A stretch of 64,000 nt of DNA from Mercenaria mercenaria. Lineage: Eukaryota > Mollusca > Bivalvia > Venerida > Veneridae. This document shows positions 24,067 to 35,851 of this stretch, in pieces; the stretch's first letter is position 1, and every line of letters begins with the position of its first letter. Below the pieces are notes generated by a model that was given only the letters and a program-made list of their open reading frames with translations, was not told where the DNA came from and did not search any database. Position numbers and translations under genes: made by a program. Location: the NCBI RefSeq assembly GCF_021730395.1, contig NC_069366.1, positions 69,259,001-69,323,000 on the forward strand. Reading direction: 5' to 3'.

Positions 24067-26224
24067 CAGTCCGTGTATGATAACTTCGGAGTGACATTTC
24101 GGACGAGTCCAATTCAGGAGGGTAATCGATAATTATCACTATCTAAGTGCACACTTTTATATTATACTACTACCTGGAACGCTTATTTTGAAGTAGAAGA
24201 TTAGTACCGGTCGTAGAGCGTTAGCCTTACATGTGCGATTCTTTTATATTTCCATTGTCGCCTTGGTTCGAATCCCACCGTGATTTATACTTTTTTTAAA
24301 TCTTTGCTTTTTATCTATGTTTTCATTTTTTTCAAAGACAATTGAAAATATTCAAAATGCAGTAAAACAGCACTATGGTATACAATAACGAACTGAAATA
24401 TGGAAAAATGATGATGCTTGAAATAACCTTCAGAATAGTTTGTAGTATGTATTAAGCATCATTCTTATACTGAACAGTGTTTCTCTTTGTAAAAAAGACG
24501 TGGACGCCTCGGACATGTTGACTACACTGATACTGGCAATATACCAATGAGGAATTTAACCTGCACGAATTTTCCGAGTGTTTTCGTGACTATGCATTCA
24601 TAATACGATGTGTTTACACAGAGCTGATGCCTGGTCCCCTTTAAACAGAAATTAATTCAATAATATTTCTATCTAAATTTATTCCAGGAAAAATGAATGA
24701 TTATGGTGGCTACCCTGAAAGAGAAACAAACAAACAAACAAAAATCACTTTCCTCGATTCGAACCTACGGCCCGCAAAATTCGATTTTTCAAACACCAAT
24801 GCTTAACCACTGAGCTATCGGGACTGACAGACGTGTTGCAATAAAATATACCCAATATTATTGTTTATGTAAGCTGCTTTAGGCCTCACCAAATTAAAAA
24901 AATTGTTCATCGGATTTGCCGCTCGCATATTTTCAGAAACATAAAATTTTTTTTTTTTTGTTTTTGGCTTGCGCTCGCCCCATTGAAAAAAATCAATCCA
25001 AATTTTTTTGGTGCGCTACTTTTTACGGACGTAAAAGTGTATAAATGCTTATAATTCCAGTCCTAGATTGTTCTCAAATGGATTTTAATCAAAATAAATA
25101 CATGCTACGCACACATCGTCTATAATAAATCATAACACTTATATTTAGTTGCATTAAAGTTGTTTCCCCTTTATGCAGTTACGCCATTTTCTTCAAATGT
25201 TTACCAAATTACATGCTAAAAAAATCGATTTATTTCATTGAAAACTGGATGAAGAAAAGCTTACTAATTTATTTGATAACATCAATCTACATTATTTTGG
25301 TAAGGGTAAATACTTATTGATGCATGTCACTTATCTGTTTTCTGTTTGTCCAAATGATCAGCATTTGCATACGAAAGTTGGTGGGGTAAGGAATTTACAT
25401 TATGAGTTGTTTTCAGAACCGTTTCGATTTTCGAATTTTCCAATCATTTAGTTGACTAAATTAAAATGTTAATGCTAATGTACGTTAATCTCCATTTCAG
25501 ACTTTAATTGAGACTTTGTTTCAACAAATTTAATATGTTATGAAAGTTTAAAGTTAGAAAAAGAGCTGTACAATAAGACATCATGTTCGATTTTTCTGAA
25601 TTAGAGCTTTGCCAGTAAAAGGGGCATGATAGTCAGAAGCTTTGAAAGTACAGAGCTATTGGTCATTATATAAAACGTAATATTTGATGTATCAAAAACT
25701 TTGTAAAGTCAGCTAAGAATGCTACATTTTCATAGCAGTAAATATTCAAGTCACATATGTATGTGATAAGTAGTGTTTAAGGTTATGCATTGTTGTTTAT
25801 TACATATTTTCTAACAGCATTTTCAGAAGCATGCATTATTTGATTACAGTGTACTGTATGACACTGTTAATACATTTTTTTCACGAGTCCGCTTTGTTGT
25901 GCGTCTGCAGGTCAGATTTTCTCAATCCCTGGGGACTTACTTTATAATTTAAAAGGGCTATGCATTCTATTTTAAGGTTTTTATTAGTCAGCCGAGAGCC
26001 AAATGAAGATAAATATATTTCTTCGCTCTTCGCTCGCTCCTGATTTTCTCAAAAACCTAAACAAATATTTAAATTATTTTTTCGCTCGCCGCCTCATTTT
26101 TTTCAGAAAAAAATCCGATGAACAACTTATCAATTTGGTGTGGCCTTACCTATTTTATTGGTTTTATAAGTCCAGAAAACATAAACAAACGTGACGTCAC
26201 TCCGAAGTTATCATACACTGACTG
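24067..26224. mobile_element. TA-flanked TIR transposon (Tc1/mariner-like, non-autonomous), host of a nested element
   Basis: The terminal inverted repeats match for about 29 bp with one or two changes (CAGTC, then GTGTATGATAACTTCGG and AGTGAC). TA lies at both ends (24,065-24,066 and 26,225-26,226). No transposase frame is seen. tRNA-like sequences face inwards: + strand at about 24,205-24,290 (B box GGTTCGAATCC) and - strand at about 24,755-24,830 (A box TAGCTCAGTGGTTA, B box GGTTCGAAT). About 1.26 kb of the length is the nested element 24,882-26,145. Confidence 0.75.
24882..26145. mobile_element. TTA-flanked TIR element (PIF/Harbinger-like MITE) nested in the TA element
   Basis: The inverted ends share GGCC(T/A)CACCAAATT, then TTGTTCATCGGATTT, then a GCTCGC-rich block. 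TTA lies on both sides (24,879-24,881 and 26,146-26,148). A 3-bp TTA duplication fits PIF/Harbinger. No transposase frame is present in the roughly 1.26 kb. Confidence 0.7.
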
Positions 26225-26228
26225 TAGT

Positions 26229-27171
26229 GAGGATTGTTGATTTGTCTCATTCAAAATGGATTATAATTGCTAAGTATTGATATTTTGCTAAAATTATTTA
26301 ATCTTACCAACTTATTTTGTAGGTTTAAGACGTATGCAACAAATCGTTGCAGCTGTTTTAAAGTTTGAATATCGTCAGTATTTAATATTTGCTTAAATGA
26401 TAATATATTTGGATGTCTAACAATGTTACTAGGGAGCGTTTTTCTCGGATGTTTTAAACCTTTTGCAACATAGACGGACATGCATGGAGCTTATCTCCTA
26501 AGTCTGACAGGCAGTACGTGCACATGCTATTGTCATATTCTTTTTCAGTTTATACTTTTGAAGATAAATGTAATTTCTTAAGTCTAATTTTATAAATCGT
26601 GTCCTTTATCCCATTGGCAATGACATTGACAACTCATCTGTCCATATACCGCACCAAATTAACTACAAAAGGCTCAGGTTTGCTTAATTTAGTTTATTTA
26701 TTTTATCTGGATGCGATTCAATCATCAAACCTATTTAAATCCTTCACAAGTCAACTTTATCGAAGAAAAAAGGTGTCGTAAGAGATGTTTATGTAGCCCT
26801 GGTTTGACCCTTGACTGACTGAACTGAAATTTGAGCTGGTATAAGTCACTGTTTCAGAGCATGTTGTGCCAGTAACTGGTTATTTTAGTAGATTTCAAGT
26901 TAGAATTTGAGAAAGAGCGTAGATGATATACTTTATAGAGAATATTTGTATGTTTCAATGTTAAACTGAAATATCTTTCACGAGCAATATTTACACGAGT
27001 GAAAATGTAAAATATGGTGTTCATGAGTAAAAGATATTTTGATCTTAAATAACAGAAGTAAACAGTCTTTTGCATCAATACGTCAATATAAACATCGTCA
27101 CTAAAAAGAATGGTGATAGCAGATAGCAAAGTACAGCTGCAGATCTGCAGATAACTGGTAAGCCTACTAAC
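26229..27171. other. Intergenic or upstream intron sequence, nothing recognised
   Basis: No exon with NXPE homology and no known repeat could be found here. It separates the nested transposons from the duplicated NXPE exons. Confidence 0.4.
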
Positions 27172-27368
27172 CTATAATCGTTAGTGACGATAGCGTATGA
27201 TTTGCTGCAAGTTTCGGATCTTTACATGACTTATATTGCAAAGCTTCTTTTCCGCTGATAACTTCGTTCAAGCGACTGTATATTATGAGATCATCTGAAC
27301 TGGATATTTTGATTTTGTTAGTCGATTTCTTAAAATCCGTCGATTCCTTTCCAAGTGTCGTTTTGTAG
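27172..27368 (-). CDS. Duplicate NXPE exon 3 (alternative or paralogous)
   Basis: It is bounded by atatatttcag/CTACAAAAC and ATTATAG/gttagt and is 197 bp, exactly the length of exon 3 at 18,748-18,944. It encodes SYKTTLGKES...SSSDDLIIYSRLNEVIS...CKDPKLAANHTLSSLTII with no stop. It starts and ends in the same phases as exon 3, so it could splice to NXPE exon 4 at 18,164. No further exons of a second gene are seen between it and 20,646. Confidence 0.8.
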
Positions 27369-27854
27369 CTGAAATATATGACCATTATTTTGTACTGCAT
27401 TTTCATTTATGTACCCAGTTTGTGGTGGCGGCTAACACTTAATGTAGTATCAAACGTATTACTAATTGTGGATTACGTTTTCGAACTAAACTTTCTCAAA
27501 AATAAAATTGTGGCAAATGTTTTTTTGACATTATTTCTACGTACAGGCAAAAAAGCTTTGAAATTTCCTATACACTGTATCTATAGAGAAAACTCCGAAT
27601 ATAAGACCGTCGTGCAAAAATACCAATATCTTAAAGAACTTCAGGTAATGCTATCATCGGGTTTCTACTGTATGTACTTCTTAGTTGTTGAAATAGTTTA
27701 TCACTGAAAACGTGTATTTATGAAAATTTATAAATTGTAAAAATGTTATCCACTTCAAGCTGTGTGTCGGGTTCGGGAAAACCCTGTCTTACACAGGCAG
27801 TCATAAAAGATCCTTATAATTCCAACTTTGTATTTCTAGCTGCAGTTATCTTAC

Positions 27855-27982
27855 CTCATGTCGTAGTTAATCCAGTTGACTGACTGTGGGTTGCTTATTG
27901 TAAACGAATTTCCTTTTCCATTTGACATGTGATACACGATTAAAATGCAAAGAACGCGGAGTAAGCATATCCATAAAACGCC
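27855..27982 (-). CDS. Duplicate NXPE exon 2 (signal anchor; alternative or paralogous)
   Basis: It is bounded by tgtattttag/GGCGTT and CATGAG/gtaaga and is 128 bp, two codons shorter than exon 2. It encodes GVLWICLLRVLCILIVYHMSN, a membrane anchor, then GNSF..NPQSVNWINYDM and two bases of a split Ser codon, the same phase as exon 2. The frame is open. No matching start exon (like 20,599-20,646) was found upstream, so its 5' end is unresolved: an alternative first-exon set, or a partial duplicate. Confidence 0.8.
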
Positions 27983-28432
27983 CTAAAATACAAAAACATT
28001 TGTTAATAAGCCCATTATGTAAAGACGATAGCCATAAAATATCCGTTGTGTTTACTGGAAAATAGTCATCATCCTTCAAAAAAGATAAAATGTAACGACA
28101 GGTTTCCCGGAAGCACAGAACACCCAAAACATAATAGTAGAGCCATGCATCGCAAAGTAGGCCCACAGAAAAAGAAGCTGTAACGGAAAGATATTGTAGA
28201 TAGATTGCTTCGAAAATCCTACAACAAGTACATCAAAAATATATGCAAATTAAGGCAAGTCAAAAAGTCAAATATGTCGTCACTTAGATCTTTATAATAT
28301 GATGCCCAGACAATGACGGCAAAAATAAATATTGCAACAAACACGTGTATTGGCACTTACAGAATAAAGACTGAAAATTGTAAGTGTAATTTCAGGAGTT
28401 TTCTGAAAAATGCCCATATATCGCTTTATTAA

Positions 28433-29208
28433 TCGACTTTAATTTGCTAAATTGCGCGAAAGAAATGGTTTTCTGCATTAGTTTTTGTCATCTTGATAAG
28501 AAAATTCTGAACAAATGAACTGGTATGTTTCTTGACAAGTCAGATAGATGTTCTGTCGAAAAGAAGAAAATATTCATACAATTTGCAACGGTCTTATTAA
28601 GAAGTCAGAAACGGTAAGTGGAGAAGTGTAAAAAATTACGATAGTTGTATAGTAAATCGAGGCTTTGGTTAATCAGGAGCCCGGTAAGCTCAGTTGGCAG
28701 AGCACCTGACTTGTAAGCAGGGGATCGTAGGTTCGCGCAAAGTGCGGTTTAGTGCGGGCATCAACTTCTCAGATTCCAACAGAGTATAGTCCCTGCAAAC
28801 CGCATTCTCTTTATAAACTGGCCATTGTAGCCTGCTCTTTCCAATTTAGTCCGTCTTATATATTATATTTTGATGAAAAAATCATCTACCCAGTGTAGTA
28901 TTCGAACCTACGAACCCCTGCTTGCAAGTCAGGTGTTCTACCAACTGAGTTAACCGGGCTCTGGTTAACCAGCAGCCTCCAATTACTCTACGACTATCGT
29001 AAATTTTACGCTTCTCCACTTACCGTTTCTGACTTCTTGATTAGACCGTCACAATTTGTATAAACATTTCTTCTTTTCGACAAAACAGAAGTCGACAAGT
29101 TTTGTCAAAAACATACCAGTTCATTTGTTCAAAACTTTCTTATCAAGTTGACAAAAGCAAATGCAGAAAACCATTTTTTTTTCGCGTGAATTGACAAATT
29201 TAAGTCGA
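28433..29208. mobile_element. Foldback element with 300-bp inverted arms, each ending in a tRNA-like sequence
   Basis: The arms 28,433-28,736 and 28,908-29,208 are imperfect reverse complements (for example aaatggttttctgcat / atgcagaaaaccattt, and aagtcagaaacggtaagtgg on both sides). A tRNA-like sequence at the inner end of each arm points to the centre. The left one starts AGCCCGGTAAGCTCAGTTGG with a CTTGTAA loop. The right one, on the minus strand, has AGCCCGGTTAACTCAGTTGG with a CTTGCAA loop. Both carry GTAGGTTCG. Neither closes a good acceptor stem, so they are not counted as working tRNA genes. Confidence 0.7.
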
Positions 29209-29209
29209 G

Positions 29210-30859
29210 AACTGCAACATCTTTTCTCGTAAGTGGAGGCCCTTTAACGCTTCAGTACTTCTTGAAGATCTATTCCCGTTGAATGTTTCCTACTAAGATG
29301 ATCAGTTTGAATACGTGTGCGTTTGTGTTATTTCTATGTTACGTTGACTAACGTGATTTAATTGTTCGCTATTATCTTGTTTGTATCATAGTTTACCTGC
29401 AGTGTCATTATAACTGTTAAATTCCATCTGTAATATTCTTCAACAGAGGAAGAGGCGTGTATCTAAGCCGCACTCCAACTAAGTTTGACAACATGTCTTA
29501 GGTCCCGCCTACATATAGAATACTGTAGGGAAATGTTGAACGTTCTGAAAACGTTCTCTATTTCAGTTAGAGTACGCTTATCACGTGATAGTGCCAACGC
29601 TTAAAATGGAATGTTAACTTGTCAATTAAAATTAGTAGCCGGATGTGTTGTTCATATCGGAGGACCATGATACAAAACAGAAAACGTAGGGGCCTCTCGA
29701 ATAATGAGGTTACGCCTTCTCGAAATAACCTAAATATTCTCGTGAATCCCTTTTCTTTTTATTACATGTACATGTTCTACATTATTCTTGTCAAAGGAAA
29801 ATATATCTTTTCTTCCTTCTATATTAAAATTGTGAATCTATCGCCGGTGCTTTTTAAGACAAGACAGACAGGACAATTTTATTGCAAATCATTTAAGCTC
29901 AAAAGCCTATCGTGACATAAATATTACACATAACAAAACATACAGCAAACAGTGGTGAACATCAAGTAAATAAACAATTACACCCGCAAATTATAGATTG
30001 TTTGCGTTGTTACTCAAGTTGCGTGATTTTGTCAATATCTTGAAAAGGCAATCCTACAAAACAGCACACAAAGCTTATAACCAATGTAAACAGACATTTT
30101 TAAAATCATTCAGCGACTATAGCCACACGAAAACTACCAAATGAAACGTCTCATATATTCACCTTATGTCACATATTTGATACTCTAAATATAAAATAAT
30201 ATTTTCAGTAAATGTGAAATAAGACCGTTCGTCTTTGATATCTGAAAACGGTTTTCCAATCCGCTCAGCGCGCACCTTGCAAACATCAGTGACCAGGGAA
30301 AGTTAAATATAATTGCTTTAAGTCATGTTTGCAACATTTCAAGAAAAAACATTTTAACAAGCGGCAATTTTCAAAACAACCAAATAAACTTTTAAATATT
30401 TTACAGTGTCTGAATAAGAGACAAGACTGGAACCAACTGTATTCAAACATATCTAGTAACGCGTGTACAAATAACTTTCGTTTAGTATACAGTCAACATC
30501 CATCGAATATATCTTTGCAGTGTTTTCACATCCAAATTGAAAAATTAATATTGAACCTGTGGTTTTCTATTTACATACAGCGACAGCCACAAGAAAAACA
30601 ATCAAAGAGAAAATTATTGGTTCTGTATGTATTTGTTAAATATTGAATTATATTTTCAGACAAAACGTTAGCTATCTTTTGCTTATAGCTCTATTGATCA
30701 ATCTGACTGTATAGCTACATTCACATGCTTGAACAGGATAAAAATTTAAAAATTCAAATAGTTAAACTGAAGTGCACTGCTTGGCTGCGCAATATAAAAT
30801 GAACTATCCAACAGCTAACTCCTGCCTTATGATGGATTTATTCATGGTACGGTAGAAGT
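29210..30859. other. Intergenic, nothing recognised
   Basis: Short open frames (29,619-29,915; 30,329-30,646) have no family resemblance, and no splice-bounded exon was supported. No repeat recognised. Confidence 0.4.
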
Positions 30860-30869
30860 GAAACAAGAG

Positions 30870-31390
30870 TACTGCAAAGCGGAGCAACATACGACCAAAG
30901 GTATGAACTTTGACCCCTAAGTGTGACCTTGACCTTGTAACTAGCCATCCGGAACATGCGCTCTGCATATAATCTCATCTCAATATTGTGAACATCTGTG
31001 TCAAGTTTCTCCGAAACCCTTCAAGGGGTTCAAGAGTTACAGAGCGATGACCTTTTACCTCTAAGTGTTACCTAGATCTTGAAGAACATGCGCTCCGCAC
31101 GTTGTCTCGGTGTGCCAAGTTTCTTTATAATCCTTCAGACAGTTCAAGAGTTACAGAGCGGACACGAAAAACACTCATGTGACTATTGACCCCAAAGTGT
31201 GACCTTGACCTTGAAGCGAGCCGTAGAGAACATGCGCTCTGCGCGTCGTCCCGAGGTGGTGAACATTTGTGTCACGTTCAAGAGGTTCAAAAGCGGACAC
31301 GAAGTTGCTTGGACAGACGAACACCGGGGATATAACATAATACGTCCCTTGGAGCGTATAATAAAATCCCTTTATACATTGTATGCATAG
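30870..31390 (+). repeat. Tandem array of about 140-bp units, family C copy 1
   Basis: There are three units with aagtgtgaccttgacctt at about 30,920, 31,062 (degenerate) and 31,195. Each also has gaacatgcgctc(t/c)gc, tcaagtttct and gttcaagagttacagagcg. It starts near agtactgcaaagcgg and ends near gggatataacataatacg. The same family runs in reverse at 36,825-37,410. Confidence 0.75.
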
Positions 31391-31641
31391 AAATGTGATC
31401 AGCGCTTAAGGTCTGTACAAATATTAAAAAGCCGATTTATAAATAAATTCAAATTAGTGGGTATTTTGAAATTCTCCGATCTAAAATTAAACTTTTTTTT
31501 TCAGTTGTGTATTTTTAATGTACAGTTTTTTTATGCCGATAAATTCCATATATACTCACTAAGTTTAAGCCGTGTATGTACAATATTTCCTCTTGTTTCA
31601 AATCAAAACTATAAAGTTGCTACAGGAAGATATCAAACGAG

Positions 31642-31900
31642 AGGGGACCCAGTGGTACAGTGGTAATACTATCTGACTACGAAACCAGGTGCCGTGCGTT
31701 TGAGCCCCCGCTCCTCAGTATGAAATTACTAACATTAGAAAAAAGAGTCCCATGTATTGGTTTTTTACTCCTTGCAAAAATAGGAAAGCTTCTGGCATTG
31801 GAGAGTATTCTGTATCTTTTACTTTCCTCCAAATAAAAGTTCTAACTGTCTTCTGGAAGAGTCGTCCATTTGGATTTCAGATGGCGACTACAAATAAACT
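31642..31900 (+). mobile_element. tRNA-derived SINE, family D
   Basis: The tRNA-like head has A box AGTGGTACAGTGGTAAT and a B-box-like GCGTTTGAGCCC, followed by a body with tcttctggaagagtcgtcc and gatggcgactacaaataaac. The 3' limit is approximate. Confidence 0.55.
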
Positions 31901-32197
31901 TTAGACATTACTTAATGTATGGAAGGGTGGCAGGTGCTATAGCTTTATCTTGTTTTATTTAGATGGGATATAACCGCTGCAGTAATGACATTTTCCTCTC
32001 TCCAGAGTGACGAACCCAAGTGACATTTTTGTATTGTACACACGGAAAATCACCTGATTCAGGTAACATTTTTCTTTACTTTACCGATGGTGATAATGCA
32101 AAAAGCGTTCAAGACAGGAAAGGCACAATATACCTGCCAGAGTTTCTTAAAACTTTTCTCGAGCTTTTTTTAACCACCATTTTTTATCATTTTCGTA

Positions 32198-32437
32198 TTT
32201 CAGACATTTAACGGCGGTCAGTTAACCTAATCAGTGTATCTGGATTCTCCACAAGTACTAGCCTTTTCCCCCCAAGTAACTGCCATTTTCTCCATTTGAT
32301 TCAAAAAGTGGAGGACGAATTACTCCTGACATTATCTATATAGTCTCAAATCGTCATGGAGAACATACACCTCTCCAGGGGATTGAACTCACGACCTCGC
32401 AATCCTTAGATCTGCGCTCTTTTTATTGAGCTAAAAA
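32198..32437 (-). mobile_element. tRNA-derived SINE, family A
   Basis: On the plus strand it reads aacggcggtcagttaacc, then ggattct, gtggaggacgaat, aaatcgtcatggagaacata and a degenerate tRNA head (gattgaactcacgacct, tattgagctaaaa). It aligns with the copies at 40,052-40,328 and 45,131-45,391. Confidence 0.75.
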
Positions 32438-32926
32438 GTCTTGGTTTTATACATAATAGTAAAATGACTTTAACTGTTGATATGAGAATTTTTATATAAT
32501 ATTTACATGTAATTCGTCTTCTTCCTCAAAATATACGATATTTTTCCTTTCGCACACATTTCTCATAAAATGTACAATAGGTAAATATTAAAATATTCTT
32601 TTTATACTCAGTGCAAAGCTTAAGTTCAAATTTTATTGCTGCCTAAAGAGCGAAAGGTGCATTTGCAGTGTCATTTAATAATCCTATAATCAACAACTTT
32701 TTTTAACTCCAAACCTGTTTTTTGTTTTTCCAAATTTTGACAGATTTCAATGAAAATTGGACACATTGTTTAATCACCAGTTCTGTTAAATAAACGTAAC
32801 AGTGATAGCAATTGTAAGTACATTCGTTGAGCTATGACAGTTTAAATAAGGTAACCCAAAAAAAAAAATAAAGTCACAGCTTGGTGCTGGTCTCAATGCG
32901 GCAAGTACTGCCATCTACCGTATTAA

Positions 32927-33131
32927 CCATTAGCCTGCTGGCGGCAAAGAATTCTGCCTTTTCGACCAGTGCAGACCAAGATCAGTCTGCACATCCGTGC
33001 AGTCTGATCATGGTCTGCACTGTTCGCTATCCAGTCAGTAAATTTTCAGTAAACATCCCTTCAAATGATAAATGGTACTGCCCAAATTAGAAGATGGACC
33101 AGTCCATTATAGAAATTTAGCATGGTAAGGG
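32927..33131. mobile_element. TTAA-flanked MITE
   Basis: The element is bounded by TTAA at 32,923-32,926 and 33,132-33,135. Inverted ends CC(A/C)TTA followed by GC are visible. The body holds gaccagtgcagaccaagatc and tgatcatggtctgcactg, which are themselves partly complementary. TTAA followed by CC ends fits a piggyBac-type target and terminus. It is close to repeats I recall as abundant in clams. Confidence 0.6.
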
Positions 33132-33384
33132 TTAAACAATTTTGCGGGGGCAAATATTTCAATCTCCAATGGATTATTAATATGACCTCGCCCTTAGATA
33201 GGATACTATTCTGCAAGTGTGCATGAAAGGAATATCACATTTGTAATGAGAAGTATGTGCGAGTTCTGCATTAAGTCTGAGATTTTGCGCTACATATGCG
33301 CTGCAGTATTATTCCGCGAAAACACGAGTGCATATTTCCCGATGCAAAGCTTATCATCATTTTGTTGCATATTCTTTGTAACTC

Positions 33385-33760
33385 TACTATTCGGAGAATA
33401 GGGGTGCTATTCTATTCGCTCCGGCGTCGGCGTGTTTTTCTTTGCTTTTATTGCTTATATCTTATTATATCCCATTATACCCAAGGTCAATGTCACCAAG
33501 GTGTTATACATGGCTTATTTTTAAGGTAAGTTTTTCGGCAACCTTTGTTTTTCTGTCATCTTTGTTACAATTACTTATGTCTTATTGTAAGTTCACAAAA
33601 ACATTGTCCGGCATACAAACAAAGTATATGCAGGGGCCAGACCCATTATACCCAAGGTCAAGGACACCAAATTGTTATACTTGGAATTATTTTCAGATTA
33701 AACTTCCTCGTTTTCTTCGTTTAAAGACATATCTTTGGTACTTTATAAGATAACTAGAGA
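33385..33760. repeat. Two-unit tandem repeat, period about 170
   Basis: The segment ttatacccaaggtcaa(t/g)g(t/a)caccaa occurs near 33,475 and 33,646. It starts with gctccggcgtcggcgtg, similar to the starts of other array elements here. Confidence 0.5.
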
Positions 33761-33864
33761 TGCTTCTGAGAAAAGCGCATGTCTCCCACAACTGCCCCTA
33801 TGAAAAATGCTATTTCTCTAGATGTTTTAGACGAGTGGATCCATTTAGATGGTCTGGATGAGTG

Positions 33865-34495
33865 GATCCAATCAGTATTTCAAGGGCCATAAATCAAAAG
33901 TGCCTGGGCGGATTTGGCTAGTTATCGAACCTGGGTAAGGTCTTATGGCCAAACAAATTGTGTTCAAGTTTGGTGAAGATCGGATGAGAAATGTTCGACT
34001 TAGACAGCGGACAAGACAGACGATTTTTTTCGGTAATTCAAGGGCCGTAACTCTAAAATGCCTGGACTGATTTGGCTAGTTATCGAAACTGGCCGAGGTC
34101 TCATGGTCAAACACATTTTGTTCAAGTTTGGTGAAGATCGGTTGAGAAATGTTCGACTTAGAGTGCGTACAAGAGTAAAGAGGCCGATTTTTCGATAATT
34201 CAAGGGCCGTAACTCCAAAATGCCTGGACCAATTTGGCTAATTATCGAACTTGGCCGAGGTCTCATGGTGAAACACATTTATTTAAGTTTGGTGAAGATC
34301 GGACGAGAAATGTTTGACTAAGAGTGCGGACATGAGTAAAAAGGCCAATTTTTCGATAATTCAAGGGCCGTAACTCCAAAATGCCTGGACCGATTTAGCT
34401 AGTTATCGAACTTGGCCGAGGTCTCATGGTCAAACACATTTTGTTTAAGTTTGGTGAAAATTTGATGAGAAATATACACGTCAACCATTTATGTG
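33865..34495. repeat. Tandem array of about 161-bp units, family D
   Basis: There are four units with caagggccgtaactc(c/t)aaaatgcctgg at 33,881, 34,039, 34,201 and 34,363. Each also has ttggctagttatcgaac, ctcatggtcaaacacat and agtttggtgaagatcgg. Confidence 0.8.
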
Positions 34496-35058
34496 GTGTC
34501 AATAATGACGTCAAAACCTGATACAAAGTTAACATGTTCATATTTAAATATTGACGGATGTTTCATTTCAACTAAACATATTTGTACATTCAGTATACAT
34601 TGTATAATAATTTGAATTTCATCAAGTTCATATGATCAAAGAGCACAGCTGTGAACTGGAATTTACTAATTATCTGAATTTTAATTTAAGGGTTACCTTA
34701 TTTTTACCTTTACGATTAAATAAATTTAATTCAGGCTATGGGTGTTGTTATGTTTCATTATAATAAAATAATTGTTAAACATTCTGTAAAAATTTCTTTC
34801 AAATCTGTCAAAATTTGACAGAGATAAAAGGAAAAAACAGTTGGGAGTTAGAAAAGGTGTTGAACATATTATTAATATACGCACCATTCTGCTATCTTTA
34901 ATACGGTAGAAGTACGTTTCCTAAAGTTCAAATTTGACCTTTGATATGTCTGTGACCTTGAAATGACATTAAAATAACCCTGCAGCTGATCCATGTATAA
35001 AGATTAGAAAACATGTCAAGTATACGCATGTCACTTTTTCCAGATATATATTATTCTA

Positions 35059-35091
35059 TATAATATAATATAATATAATATAATATAATAT
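35059..35091. repeat. (TAATA)n microsatellite
   Basis: About six perfect 5-bp units, taatataatataata and so on. Confidence 0.85.
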
Positions 35092-35437
35092 ATTATCATA
35101 CATAATTTTTTATATTATTTTCAATTTTATTTATAAAATACTCAAGGGCCTTGAGACACAATATTTAAACCAACTTAGGTGGTTATATGAAATAAAACGA
35201 GTACACAGCGGCATTGGCGGCATAATTTATTTGTAAATGCACTCATTTGACCTTTGACCCCATTATTCTGTCTATATATATAGAAGGCGACAGCCCCTTT
35301 TAAATTTCATGTTTGGTTCTAAGGACCACTTATATACTAATATCCGAGCATTAACAAAAAATGCCATCAGAAGTCACATTTTCCCAAGATATTGGCAGAT
35401 TAAAAGATGCGCCACAAAATAACTGTATTTTTTGTTA

Positions 35438-35706
35438 TTTTTTTTTTTTTGATTTAACGTCGCACCGACACATGATAGGCCATATGGCGACTTTCCAGCT
35501 TTAATTGTGAAGGAAGACCCCAGGTGCCCCTCCGTGCATTATTTCATCACGAGCGGCACCTGGGTAGAACCACCGACCTTCCGTAAGCCAGATGGATGGC
35601 TTCCTCACTTGAAGAATTCAATGCCCCGAGTGAGGCTCGAACCCACATCGGAGAGGGGCACGTGATTTCAAGTCAGTGACTTTAACCATCGGCCACGGAG
35701 GTCCCC
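35438..35706 (-). mobile_element. tRNA-derived SINE, family B, near full length
   Basis: The minus strand reads tRNA-like head (CCTCCGTGGCCGATGGTTAA, B box GGTTCGAGCC), body (gaggaagccatcc, ggcttacggaaggtcggtgg, aaataatgcacggagggg) and tail (aaagtcgccatatggcc, gtcggtgcgacgttaaatc), then A-rich. Related pieces lie at 44,946, 48,711, 61,995 and 63,872. Confidence 0.8.
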
Positions 35707-35851
35707 TTTTTGTTTATTTCCATGATAGTATTAAAAAGATAGTTATATATGATTTGCATGAAAAATATGAGATATACAAGCTTTTAGTTTTAAACTGACA
35801 GTGACATATATTAGGCCAAGACAGTGTGTTTAATATATAAAATGATATTAA

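Noticed and set aside
28676-28750. Functional tRNA gene (TGT or TGC anticodon) in the foldback arms
   Set aside because: A and B boxes are present, but the acceptor stem does not close and the 3' part diverges. It is repeat-derived.
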